64,000 bases of DNA from Flavimaribacter sp039888615. GTDB taxonomy: Bacteria; Pseudomonadota; Alphaproteobacteria; Rhizobiales; Rhizobiaceae. Each line of letters opens with the position of its first letter. The first letter of the stretch is position 1. This document shows positions 44,184 to 53,158 of the stretch, piece after piece. The notes beneath the pieces are model-generated. The model was not told the origin of the DNA, did not search any database, and saw only the letters and a program-made list of their open reading frames with translations. Location: NCBI GenBank assembly GCA_039888615.1, contig JBDQQS010000018.1, one strand, 5' to 3'. Made by a program: the position numbers and the translations under genes.

Positions 44184-45707
44184 ATGAGCGACCCGGCAAG
44201 ACGCATCGACCAGAGCGCCAACAACAATAACAGCATCTACCGCGAGGCGCCTGGAAACATCGAAGCCGAACAGGCGCTGCTGGGCGCCATTCTCGTTAAC
44301 AACGACGCCTATTACCGTGTTTCTGACTTCCTGAAGCCGATCCATTTGCACGAGCCGCTTCATCGCAAGATTTACGAGGTCGCCGGCGAAATCATCCGCA
44401 TGGGTAAAACGGCCAACCCGGTCACCATCAAGACGTTCCTCCCGGCGGATGAAAAGGTTGGCGAGATGACGATTGCGCAATATCTTGCGCGTCTCGCAGC
44501 CGAAGCCGTCACCATCATCAATGCGGAAGACTATGGCCGCGCCATCTACGACCTGGCGCTGAGGCGCGCACTGATCACGATTGGCGAGGACATGGTCAAC
44601 ATCGCTTTCGACGCGCCATTGGACATGCCGCCCCAGAGCCAGATCGAAGACGCCGAGCGCCGGCTTTTCGAACTCGCCGAGACTGGACGCTATGACGGTG
44701 GGTTTCAGAGTTTCAACGACGCCGTCGCGCTCGCTATCGACATGGCCGGAGCCGCCTATCAGCGTGATGGCGGGCTTTCGGGCATTTCCACCGGCATTCA
44801 CACGCTCGATCGCAGGATGGGAGGCCTCCAGCAGTCCGACTTGATCATACTGGCCGGGCGTCCGGGCATGGGCAAGACCTCTCTTGCAACGAACATTGCG
44901 TACAATATCGCCAAAGCCTACAGGGCCGAAGTGCAAGCCGACGGTTCATCCAAGGCCGTCAACGGCGGCGTCGTCGGCTTTTACTCTCTGGAAATGTCGT
45001 CAGAACAGCTCGCGACCCGCATCATTTCAGAGCAGACGGAGATCCCCTCTTCCAAAATTCGCCGGGGCGAGATCACGGAAGCCGATTTTGAACTTCTCGT
45101 GGGCTGCTCCCAGGAGATGCAGAAGGTGCCGCTCTTCATCGACCAGACAGGCGGCATTTCGATCGCCCAGCTTGCAGCGCGCGCGCGCCGGCTGAAACGC
45201 CAGCGCGGTCTCGACCTGCTGGTCATCGACTATGTGCAGCTCATGACAGGCTCAAAGAAGTCGAATGACAATCGCGTGCAGGAAATCACCGAGATCACGA
45301 CAGGGCTGAAGGCGCTTGCCAAGGAACTCGCGGTGCCGGTCATTGCCTTGTCGCAGCTGTCGCGTCAGGTGGAAAACCGAGACGACAAGCGCCCGCAGCT
45401 TTCCGACCTTCGCGAATCGGGTTCGATCGAGCAGGACGCCGACGTAGTGCTTTTTGTCTACCGCGAGGAATATTACGTCAAGAATCAGGAACCGCGCCGA
45501 ACGCCAGAAGAAGTCTCGGGCAACATCAAGACCGAGGAATATCTGCGCTGGGAAGAAAAGATGGTGAAGGTGCGCGGCACGGCCGACGTCATCGTCGCGA
45601 AACAGCGCCATGGCCCGACCGGCACAGTGTCACTCGGCTTCCAGGACGAGTTTACGCGCTTCTCCGACCTTGCAGACAGTTCCTATTCGCAATACAGCCA
45701 TGAATAA
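44184..45707 (+). CDS. dnaB: Replicative DNA helicase
   Basis: This 507-residue hexameric helicase has an N-terminal DnaB domain (EAEQALLGAILVNNDAYYRV) and a RecA-like ATPase core with Walker A GRPGMGKTSLATNIA. Walker B is LLVIDYVQLMTG, and the C-terminal motifs are ALSQLSRQVENRDDKRP and LRESGSIEQDADVV. AAGGG precedes the ATG. No intein or insertion is visible. Confidence 0.97.
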   Translation: MSDPARRIDQSANNNNSIYREAPGNIEAEQALLGAILVNNDAYYRVSDFLKPIHLHEPLHRKIYEVAGEIIRMGKTANPVTIKTFLPADEKVGEMTIAQYLARLAAEAVTIINAEDYGRAIYDLALRRALITIGEDMVNIAFDAPLDMPPQSQIEDAERRLFELAETGRYDGGFQSFNDAVALAIDMAGAAYQRDGGLSGISTGIHTLDRRMGGLQQSDLIILAGRPGMGKTSLATNIAYNIAKAYRAEVQADGSSKAVNGGVVGFYSLEMSSEQLATRIISEQTEIPSSKIRRGEITEADFELLVGCSQEMQKVPLFIDQTGGISIAQLAARARRLKRQRGLDLLVIDYVQLMTGSKKSNDNRVQEITEITTGLKALAKELAVPVIALSQLSRQVENRDDKRPQLSDLRESGSIEQDADVVLFVYREEYYVKNQEPRRTPEEVSGNIKTEEYLRWEEKMVKVRGTADVIVAKQRHGPTGTVSLGFQDEFTRFSDLADSSYSQYSHE

Positions 45708-45724
45708 CATGAACAGGCAGCGGA

Positions 45725-46918
45725 TTGGCTGAACTATTGAACGCTGACGAAATCGAAGGCGCGATTGCTGGCGATGACGACTACGGGGCGCGACTGACTG
45801 TCAACCTCGATGCGCTGGTTGAGAACTGGCGGAGCTGCCGCGCAATGAGCGGCAACGCGCGTTGCGCGGCAGTCGTCAAGGCGGACGCCTATGGGCTTGG
45901 CGCTGTCCAGGCGAGCAACGCTCTCTATGAAGCGGGCTGCAGGGACTTTTTCGTCGCGACGGCGCGTGAGGGCGCCAAATTGCGTCCATATACGCCGGAC
46001 GCACGCATCTATGTCATGAACTGCATGCTCCCGGGCATCGAGACGATTTGCCGAGTGGGCGAACTGGTTCCGGTTCTCGCATCAATGGAACAGGTTGTCA
46101 GGTGGTCGGCTCATTGCATCGAGATGGACGATCATCCCTGCGCCCTTCAGGTCGATACTGGTATGAACAGGTTGGGGGTAACCGTCGAGGAAGCGCTGGA
46201 TCTCGCCAACGACGTCTCGCGTCCGGCCGGTTTCGCGCCGGTGCTGGTAATGAGCCATCTCGCCAGTTCCGACGATCCGGACCATCCCCAGAACGCAGCT
46301 CAACTGGAGCGGTTCCGTCGGGTCGCGGACGCCTTCGCCGGAGTTGAAGCAAGCCTGGCCGCATCCGCCGGCATCCTGCTCGGGCCGGACTATCACTTTG
46401 ATCTGACTCGTCCGGGCATTGCCCTTTATGGCGGGCGGGCGGCGAATCAGGGCAACACACCGCTCAAAATGGTCGCCACCGCCGAAGCGCGCATCATGAC
46501 TATCCGCCAGGCCCACGCCGGCGAGACGGTTAGTTACGGCGCAACCGTGGAGCTTTCGCGGGACAGTCGCATCGCAGTGTGTTCCATCGGATACGCCGAC
46601 GGCTATCTGCGTTCCGTCTCGGGGTCGGGCGTTCCGTTACGCGATGTAATCGAAAACGGCGCCAGCGGATGGATCAACGGTCAGGCGGCGCCGGTTCTCG
46701 GACGCGTGACCATGGACATCACCGCCTTCGACATCACCGACCTGCCCGCAGGCAGCGTTGCGGCCGGGGATTTCATCGAACTGTTCGGGCCGAACATACC
46801 GGTAGACGACGTTGCCGATGCGGCTGGCACCATTGGGTACGAGGTTCTGACGTCGCTCGGCAATCGATACCGCCGCCATTACATTCGGCAGCAATCGGAA
46901 CCCTCCGGCGATGGCTAA
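45725..46918 (+). CDS. alr: Alanine racemase
   Basis: This 397-residue PLP enzyme supplies D-alanine for peptidoglycan. The PLP lysine is in AAVVKADAYGLGA (about residue 52), and the catalytic tyrosine in SYGATVELSRDSRIAVCSIGYADGY is represented by GYADGY. DTGMNRLG and GRVTMDITAFD also match. The start is TTG 45725, 17 bases after dnaB; no nearby ATG gives the full N-terminus. It overlaps radA by 8 bases. Confidence 0.95.
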   Translation: MAELLNADEIEGAIAGDDDYGARLTVNLDALVENWRSCRAMSGNARCAAVVKADAYGLGAVQASNALYEAGCRDFFVATAREGAKLRPYTPDARIYVMNCMLPGIETICRVGELVPVLASMEQVVRWSAHCIEMDDHPCALQVDTGMNRLGVTVEEALDLANDVSRPAGFAPVLVMSHLASSDDPDHPQNAAQLERFRRVADAFAGVEASLAASAGILLGPDYHFDLTRPGIALYGGRAANQGNTPLKMVATAEARIMTIRQAHAGETVSYGATVELSRDSRIAVCSIGYADGYLRSVSGSGVPLRDVIENGASGWINGQAAPVLGRVTMDITAFDITDLPAGSVAAGDFIELFGPNIPVDDVADAAGTIGYEVLTSLGNRYRRHYIRQQSEPSGDG

Positions 46919-48311
46919 AGCCAAAGCACGCTTCGTTTGCCAGAATTGCGGGGCCGTTTACGGGCAATGGGCAGGTCGGTGCGACAATTGCGGCGAGTGG
47001 AACACCATCGTCGAAGACAACCCCACCGCCGGGATCGGCGGAGGTCCGCAGCGCAAGGCAAGAAAAGGACGCCCTGTTGCGCTGACGCCGCTTTCCGGGG
47101 AAATAGAGGACGCGCCGCGCATCTCGAGCGGCATTGCCGAACTCGATCGCGTGACCGGCGGCGGCTTTGTGCGCGGCTCGGCCATGCTTGTCGGCGGCGA
47201 TCCCGGCATCGGCAAATCAACCCTGTTGATGCAGGCGGCCGCAGCCCTCTCCCGCAACGGCCATAGTGTCATCTATGTTTCCGGAGAGGAAGCAACAGCC
47301 CAGGTCCGGCTACGCGCGCAAAGGCTCGGCGCAGCCGACAGCAATGTCATGCTGGCGGCTGAAACCAATGTCGAGGACATTCTTGCCACGCTTGATCAGA
47401 ACAAACGTCCGGATTTCGTGATCGTTGATTCCATCCAGACGCTCTGGAGTGATTTCGCGGACTCGGCGCCGGGAACGGTTACTCAGGTGCGTACGGGCGT
47501 ACAGGCAATGATCCGCTTCGCAAAGCAGACCGGCGCAGCGGTCGTTCTCGTCGGGCATGTCACCAAGGACGGCCAGATCGCCGGACCGCGGGTGGTCGAA
47601 CATATGGTCGACGGCGTGCTGTATTTCGAAGGCGACAGGGGCCACCACTACCGAATTCTGCGCACCGTCAAGAACCGCTTCGGGCCAACTGACGAGATTG
47701 GCGTGTTCGAAATGTCAGACGCAGGTCTGCGTGAGGTCGCAAACCCGTCCGAATTGTTTCTTGGCGAACGAAACGAGAAGGCGCCGGGCGCCGCGGTGTT
47801 CGCAGGCATGGAAGGCACGCGGCCGGTTCTGGTGGAAGTCCAGGCTCTGGTGTCTCCCTCGCCGCTCGGTACGCCGCGGCGCGCCGTGGTCGGATGGGAT
47901 TCAGCGCGCCTTTCGATGATTCTTGCCGTCCTGGAATCCCATTGCGGCGTCCGGCTCGGTCAGCATGACGTCTATCTCAACGTCGCCGGCGGGTATCGGA
48001 TCACGGAACCCGCGGCGGATCTTGCGATCGCCGCCGCCCTGGTGTCTTCGCTTGCCGGCTTGGCCCTGCCCGCCGATTGCGTCTATTTCGGCGAGATCAG
48101 TCTTTCCGGGGCCGTGCGCCCGGTTGCGCATACGCTGCAGCGACTCAAGGAAGCCGAAAAGCTCGGATTCGCACAGGCTGTGTTGTCCGGAGGCTCCGCT
48201 GATATGCCTGCCAGACCCCACGGAGAATGGAGATTTGTTGAAAACCTGTCCGATCTGGTGGCGCGCATAGCCGGATCGGATATCCGGGATTTGCAAGACG
48301 TCGGGGAATAG
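46911..48311 (+). CDS. radA: DNA repair protein RadA
   Basis: This 466-residue protein has an N-terminal four-cysteine zinc finger (FVCQNCGAVYGQW, then CDNCGEW) and a RecA-like ATPase with GGDPGIGKSTLLMQ. The RadA-specific KNRFGPTDEIGVFEM and a Lon-protease-like C-terminal domain (about 290-450) complete it. RadA promotes branch migration in recombination repair. It is translationally linked to alr. Confidence 0.97.
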   Translation: MAKAKARFVCQNCGAVYGQWAGRCDNCGEWNTIVEDNPTAGIGGGPQRKARKGRPVALTPLSGEIEDAPRISSGIAELDRVTGGGFVRGSAMLVGGDPGIGKSTLLMQAAAALSRNGHSVIYVSGEEATAQVRLRAQRLGAADSNVMLAAETNVEDILATLDQNKRPDFVIVDSIQTLWSDFADSAPGTVTQVRTGVQAMIRFAKQTGAAVVLVGHVTKDGQIAGPRVVEHMVDGVLYFEGDRGHHYRILRTVKNRFGPTDEIGVFEMSDAGLREVANPSELFLGERNEKAPGAAVFAGMEGTRPVLVEVQALVSPSPLGTPRRAVVGWDSARLSMILAVLESHCGVRLGQHDVYLNVAGGYRITEPAADLAIAAALVSSLAGLALPADCVYFGEISLSGAVRPVAHTLQRLKEAEKLGFAQAVLSGGSADMPARPHGEWRFVENLSDLVARIAGSDIRDLQDVGE

Positions 48312-48390
48312 AATAGTCAGAACCGGAGACGCCGGGTAAGGACCCTGCGCAGTACCAGGCTTTTCGATTGCATCGCGAGGTTGATTCAAT

Positions 48391-48963
48391 ATGCCGATTA
48401 CCCTGCTGGACGGATTAGTGCTTGCCGTTACCCTGTTCTCGGCCGTGCTCGCCATGGTCAGAGGATTCTCACGGGAAGTTCTCGCCGTCGTGTCATGGGC
48501 GGCTGCCGCCTTTGCCGCATACAAGTTCTATCCAACGCTCCTGCCGTTCGTGCAGCAATATGTTTCGAATGACGATGTGGCGTTGATAATTTCGGCCGCG
48601 GCCATTTTTATCGTGGTGCTGATCGTCGTTTCCATTATTACGATGAAGATCGCCGATTTCATAATCGACAGCCGGATTGGCGCGCTCGACCGTACGCTGG
48701 GTTTCCTGTTCGGCGCGGCGCGTGGCATCCTGCTTGTGGCGGTAGCCATGCTGTTCTTCAACTGGCTCGTTGCGCCGCCACAGCAGCCGCAATGGGTTGC
48801 GGACGCCAAGTCGAAACCGATGCTGGATTCGCTTGGGGATCAGCTTGTTAACCTGCTTCCCGAAGACGCCGATTCATCGATTATCGAACGGCTGCGCGGA
48901 ACAGAAACGGGTTCTGACGATGAGGCTCAAATCAGTGACTCAGACGCAACAGACAGCAACTGA
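48391..48963 (+). CDS. CvpA family membrane protein
   Basis: This 190-residue protein has four membrane segments in the first 130 residues (DGLVLAVTLFSAVLAMVRGFSREVL, in two parts, is the CvpA start) and an acidic soluble tail. CvpA is linked to colicin V production and envelope function in E. coli, and its partner gene is typically purF, as here. The last 44 bases overlap purF in another frame. Confidence 0.9.
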   Translation: MPITLLDGLVLAVTLFSAVLAMVRGFSREVLAVVSWAAAAFAAYKFYPTLLPFVQQYVSNDDVALIISAAAIFIVVLIVVSIITMKIADFIIDSRIGALDRTLGFLFGAARGILLVAVAMLFFNWLVAPPQQPQWVADAKSKPMLDSLGDQLVNLLPEDADSSIIERLRGTETGSDDEAQISDSDATDSN

Positions 48964-50401
48964 ACACGAGGCTGACTGCTTCCGCGACGAATGCGGTGTT
49001 TTCGGTATTTTCGGAAAGCCGGACGCCGCCGCGGTCGTGACGCTTGGCCTGCATGCCCTGCAGCATCGGGGCCAGGAAGCAGCCGGCATTGTCTCGTTTG
49101 ACGGAAAGCAATTTTCGGTCGAGCGACATGTCGGCCTGATCGGCGACACCTTCACCAAACAGTCTGTCATGGACCGGCTTCCCGGCAGCCGCGCTATCGG
49201 CCATACTCGCTATTCCACAACCGGTGGCGAGGGTCTGCGCAACGTGCAGCCTCTTTTCGCGGAATTCGCAGGCGGCGGATTCGCCATCGCGCACAACGGC
49301 AATCTGACAAATGCGTTGACGAAACAGCGCGAACTGCAAAAACGCGGCGCGATCTTTTCGTCGACTTCGGATACCGAGACCGTGCTGCATCTCATTGCTG
49401 TGAGCGAGCGAGATCGTATCGTGGAGAAATTCATCGACGCCGTTACCCAGTTGGAAGGCGCGTTCTCCTTCGTCGGCCTGTCCGGCAAAAAGATGATCGG
49501 CGCGCGCGATCCGCTGGGCATCCGCCCTCTCGTGCTCGGCGATCTCGACGGCGCATACATACTCGCCTCGGAAACCTGCGCGCTCGATATCATCGGAGCG
49601 CGTATCGTCAGGGACATCCAGCCGGGCGAGGTCATCGTCCTCACCGAGGAAGGCCCCCGCAGCTATTTTCCGTTCGAAAAGACCAACCCGCGCTTCTGCA
49701 TATTCGAATATGTCTATTTTGCGCGTCCTGACTCCACGATTGAGGGGCGCAACGTCTACGAGGTGCGCAAAAAGATCGGACAGGAACTGGCCCGCGAGGC
49801 GCCAGTCAACGCAGACATGGTCGTCCCGGTGCCGGATTCAGGCACCCCGGCGGCAATCGGCTTCTCCCAGGAAGCCGGGATACCATTCGATCTGGGGATT
49901 ATCCGTAACCATTACGTGGGACGGACCTTCATTCAGCCGCAATCTGCTATACGCCACATGGGCGTGAAACTGAAGCACAACGCCAATAGATGGGCGATCA
50001 AGGACAAGCGGATCGTGCTAGTGGACGATTCCATCGTCCGGGGCACGACGTCGCAGAAAATTGTCCAGATGGTGCGTGATGCGGGCGCCGCGGAAGTGCA
50101 TATGCGCATTGCGTCGCCTCCCACGTCCGCGTCTTGTTTCTACGGCGTTGACACGCCTGAGAAATCCAAACTGCTCGCCTCGCGCATGTCGATCGAGGAG
50201 ATGCGCGATTTCATCCGCGTTGATTCCCTTGCGTTTCTGTCGATCAACGGCCTTTATCGCGCCGTAGATGAACCGCAGCGCAACGATCAATGTCCGCAAT
50301 TCTGCGATGCGTGTTTTACAAGCGACTATCCGACGGCGTTGACCGATCAGGAACAATCGGATTCCACACGCGTCCTCTCCCTGCTCGCAAATAACGGGTA
50401 A
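48920..50401 (+). CDS. purF: Amidophosphoribosyltransferase
   Basis: This 493-residue enzyme catalyses the first step of purine synthesis, moving the glutamine amide onto PRPP. After a short propeptide the nucleophile Cys appears in RDECGVFGIFG. The glutaminase domain has GHTRYSTTG and AHNGNLTN, and the PRPP site is VLVDDSIVRGTTSQKIV. C-terminal cysteines (SCFYGVD, CPQFCDACF) could hold a Fe-S cluster as in the Bacillus-type enzyme. ATG 48920 is chosen over the open frame to 48770, which overlaps cvpA too far. Confidence 0.96.
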   Translation: MRLKSVTQTQQTATEHEADCFRDECGVFGIFGKPDAAAVVTLGLHALQHRGQEAAGIVSFDGKQFSVERHVGLIGDTFTKQSVMDRLPGSRAIGHTRYSTTGGEGLRNVQPLFAEFAGGGFAIAHNGNLTNALTKQRELQKRGAIFSSTSDTETVLHLIAVSERDRIVEKFIDAVTQLEGAFSFVGLSGKKMIGARDPLGIRPLVLGDLDGAYILASETCALDIIGARIVRDIQPGEVIVLTEEGPRSYFPFEKTNPRFCIFEYVYFARPDSTIEGRNVYEVRKKIGQELAREAPVNADMVVPVPDSGTPAAIGFSQEAGIPFDLGIIRNHYVGRTFIQPQSAIRHMGVKLKHNANRWAIKDKRIVLVDDSIVRGTTSQKIVQMVRDAGAAEVHMRIASPPTSASCFYGVDTPEKSKLLASRMSIEEMRDFIRVDSLAFLSINGLYRAVDEPQRNDQCPQFCDACFTSDYPTALTDQEQSDSTRVLSLLANNG

Positions 50402-50407
50402 TCACAA

Positions 50408-51148
50408 ATGACAGACCTGACGGGCCGTATAGCTCTGGTCACCGGAGCCTCCCGGGGAATCGGATATTTCACGTCGCTTGCGCTCGCCGATGCAGGAGCG
50501 CATGTCATCGCCGTCGCCCGCACCGTTGGAGGCCTCGAGGAGCTGGACGATGCAATTCGAGAACAGGGACGCGGATCGGCGACACTGGTCCCGCAGGATC
50601 TCCTTGACATGAAAGCGATCGACAAGCTGGGAGCAGCCATATTCGAACGCTGGGGCAAGCTCGACATTCTTGTCGCCAACGCCGCAATTCTGGGCACGCT
50701 CTCCCCCGTCGGCCACTACGAAGCGCGCATATTCGACAAAGCGATGAACACCAATGTCAATGCGACCTGGCGCGTGATTCGAACTGTCGATCCTTTGCTC
50801 GCGAAATCTGACGCCGGTCGCGCCGTCATTGTAACATCCGGAGCGGCCCACAGTTGCAGGCCCTTTCACGGTCTCTATGCGTCGAGCAAGGCCGCCGTGG
50901 AGGCGCTGGCGCGCTGCTGGGCGGCGGAGACGATCAACAGCCCGCTGCGCGTGAATTGCGTCAATCCCGGTCCGACGCGCACCGCCATGCGCGCGCTCGC
51001 CATGCCCGGGGAAGATCCAATGACCTTGCCGCATCCGTCGGAAATCGCTGGCAGTCTCGTTGCATTATGCGATCCAGAGCTAACCGAAACCGGGATGTTC
51101 TTTGACGTCCCCGAAGGGCGCTTCAAGGCTTTTCAGGCTCCGAATTGA
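50408..51148 (+). CDS. SDR family oxidoreductase
   Basis: This 246-residue short-chain dehydrogenase has TGASRGIGYFT, ILVANAAILG in place of NNAG, a catalytic Ser in VTSGAAH and YASSKAA. It begins 6 bases after purF. A purF-SDR pair is common in Hyphomicrobiales, but I know of no proven substrate; the C-terminus GMFFDVPEGRFKAF lacks the usual GG motif. Confidence 0.87.
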   Translation: MTDLTGRIALVTGASRGIGYFTSLALADAGAHVIAVARTVGGLEELDDAIREQGRGSATLVPQDLLDMKAIDKLGAAIFERWGKLDILVANAAILGTLSPVGHYEARIFDKAMNTNVNATWRVIRTVDPLLAKSDAGRAVIVTSGAAHSCRPFHGLYASSKAAVEALARCWAAETINSPLRVNCVNPGPTRTAMRALAMPGEDPMTLPHPSEIAGSLVALCDPELTETGMFFDVPEGRFKAFQAPN

Positions 51149-51458
51149 AGCAGCAGCCGTTGAAAGACGACGCGTATTCGTCTATTTTGTGCGTTGCAAC
51201 ATCAGCACCATGGATGATCCGTAGCGTGAAAATTGATTCATATATATCAATTAACTAACTGTATTCGCACGACAAACATAAATCGGCTTCGGCTGGCCAG
51301 ACACGGTTTTGCGATACAATCTCGGTTTCAGTATTTTGCAAACGCAAAAACGACCGAGTATATACTTGTTCGATATATATTGAGTCACTATATAGCCGCG
51401 AAGCATGCACTCGCTCGCGACTTCTCGCCGCAAGCGTCAGTACCGGACCCGACAATTA
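51149..51458. promoter_or_regulatory. AT-rich control region upstream of the PadR gene
   Basis: This 310-base region holds no gene. An inverted repeat AATTGAT/ATCAATT with an 8-base spacer lies at 51231-51252. Three TATATA-type blocks (51359-51364, 51373-51380, 51389-51394) have centres exactly 15 bases apart, the last ending 64 bases before the PadR start. PadR proteins usually bind such AT-rich dyads in their own promoters, so autoregulation is a fair inference. Confidence 0.45.
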
Positions 51459-52007
51459 ATGAACGTACGCACCCTCTGCCTGGCCATACTGCATTTCTCC
51501 GAAGCCACCGGTTACGAGATCAAGAAGATGTCGACTGAAGAGCATTTCTCCTTTTTCGTCGACGCCAGCTTCGGATCGATCTATCCAGCCCTTTCCCGCC
51601 TGCAGGACGATGGATGCGTCACAGTGCGCGAGGAGTTTGAGTCCGGAAAGCCGTCGCGCAAAGTGTATTCCATCACCGACAAGGGTCGCCAGGAATTGCA
51701 TGAATCGCTTCGCGTACTTCCCCGACGCGACTCTTTCAAATCCGAATTTCTGCTGATGGCCATGTGCGCTGAAATACTCGATCGGGAGACGATCGTCCGG
51801 GCGATCGACCGCCACGTGAAGGACATGGAAGCCGAAATCGAGATGCTCGATCAGATTCTCGAACATTGCGACAACACTTCTGGCGGCAAAATCTGGGTCG
51901 CTAAATTCGGCCGCCAGGTCAAGCAGCAGGCGCTCGAATACTTCATCAAACACCGTCACGAACTCGAAGCGCTCGTCCCAGACAACCAAGCGCAAGCCGC
52001 CGAATAG
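51459..52007 (+). CDS. PadR-family transcriptional regulator
   Basis: This 182-residue regulator has a winged helix at residues 1-80 (MNVRTLCLAILHFSEATGYEI, in two parts). It contains FGSIYPALSRLQDDGCV and KVYSITDKGRQELHE, the PadR signature. An alpha-helical C-terminal dimer domain follows from about residue 95. The ATG at 51459 gives the family N-terminus; the open frame to 51405 adds a non-conserved basic stretch. It is 20 bases upstream of an RND efflux pair and most likely represses it. Confidence 0.9.
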   Translation: MNVRTLCLAILHFSEATGYEIKKMSTEEHFSFFVDASFGSIYPALSRLQDDGCVTVREEFESGKPSRKVYSITDKGRQELHESLRVLPRRDSFKSEFLLMAMCAEILDRETIVRAIDRHVKDMEAEIEMLDQILEHCDNTSGGKIWVAKFGRQVKQQALEYFIKHRHELEALVPDNQAQAAE

Positions 52008-52027
52008 AGCATTACAGGAACGCAACC

Positions 52028-53158
52028 ATGGCTTTTCGCATCAAAGGTTCGCACATTACCGCGCTGATAATTGCCGGCGCAGTGATCGGATGGATGTCGT
52101 CGGGCGAGATCATCGTCGGCGGCCACGCCGACTCGCCTCACGCCGTTGCGCCGCCGGCCGAACGTCAGGAAAATCAGGACGACCTTTTCAAGGTCCGCTT
52201 CGTCACCCTCGAGCCCGAACAGCGGTTTGAGACATTACTGTTACACGGCCGCACTTCTGCAAAGTCGGTGATATCCGTGCGCGCCGAAACGAACGGCACA
52301 CTGCATGAGCGCTTCGTGGAAAAAGGTGATGTGGTGGAGGCCGGAGATCCGGTTTGCCGGCTCGATCCGGGCGTCAGGGACACCGACATCCTTCAGGCCG
52401 AGGCAGCGCTGGAACAGGCCAAATTCGATTATGACGGCGCGCTTAAACTGAAGGAAAAGGACTACATTTCGGACACCCGCGTCAAGGCGCTGAAATACGC
52501 CATGGACAACGCAGCCGCCCGGTTGGCCTCCGCAAAGCATGAAATGTCGCATGTGGAGATTGAAGCCACGGCGTCCGGCATTGTCACCGACCCGATTGCT
52601 GAAATCGGCAGCCATCTTTCGAACGGCGATGTCTGCGTGACCCTGATCGATCCGGATCCGATGCTCTTTGTCGGACAGGTTTCCGAACGGCATGTCGGGG
52701 ACATCGGCATTGGCTACGACGCAGAAGTATCAATGATCACCGGAGAAAAGGTCGATGGCAAGATCAGCTATGTCGCGCCCGCCGCAGACTCCGCGACACG
52801 CACCTTCCTGACGGAAATCGAACTTCCCAACAGCGACGGCAAGCTGCGCGACGGCGTTACTGCAACAACGACGATAAAGCTTGAAGGCTCGGAGGCATAC
52901 AAAATCGCTGCGTCCTGGCTCACTCTCGACGACAATGGGGTCCTTGGAGTAAGAACGGTGGACAGCGACAATGTCGTCGCCTTCAATCCGGTCAAGATCG
53001 TCGCCCACACGCCTGAAACCATGTGGGTGACCGGGCTTGCGCCTGGAGCTCGCGTCATCACACTCGGACAGGACTATGTGATCGCGGGTCAGACCGTGGA
53101 GCCGGTTCCGGCCGAGATTGCCCGGCAAGTTCCCGCGAAGGCTGATGCTCGCTCATGA
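52028..53158 (+). CDS. RND efflux system periplasmic adaptor (membrane fusion protein)
   Basis: This 376-residue protein has an N-terminal membrane anchor (about 8-28). A biotinyl-lipoyl-like half-motif is at SVISVRAETNGTLHERFVEKGD. A short coiled-coil hairpin (about 120-165) and beta-barrel segments (EIEATASGIVTDPIAEIGSH, in parts) follow. It links the RND pump to an outer-membrane channel, none of which is encoded nearby. Its stop overlaps the pump start (ATGA), so translation is coupled. Confidence 0.9.
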   Translation: MAFRIKGSHITALIIAGAVIGWMSSGEIIVGGHADSPHAVAPPAERQENQDDLFKVRFVTLEPEQRFETLLLHGRTSAKSVISVRAETNGTLHERFVEKGDVVEAGDPVCRLDPGVRDTDILQAEAALEQAKFDYDGALKLKEKDYISDTRVKALKYAMDNAAARLASAKHEMSHVEIEATASGIVTDPIAEIGSHLSNGDVCVTLIDPDPMLFVGQVSERHVGDIGIGYDAEVSMITGEKVDGKISYVAPAADSATRTFLTEIELPNSDGKLRDGVTATTTIKLEGSEAYKIAASWLTLDDNGVLGVRTVDSDNVVAFNPVKIVAHTPETMWVTGLAPGARVITLGQDYVIAGQTVEPVPAEIARQVPAKADARS

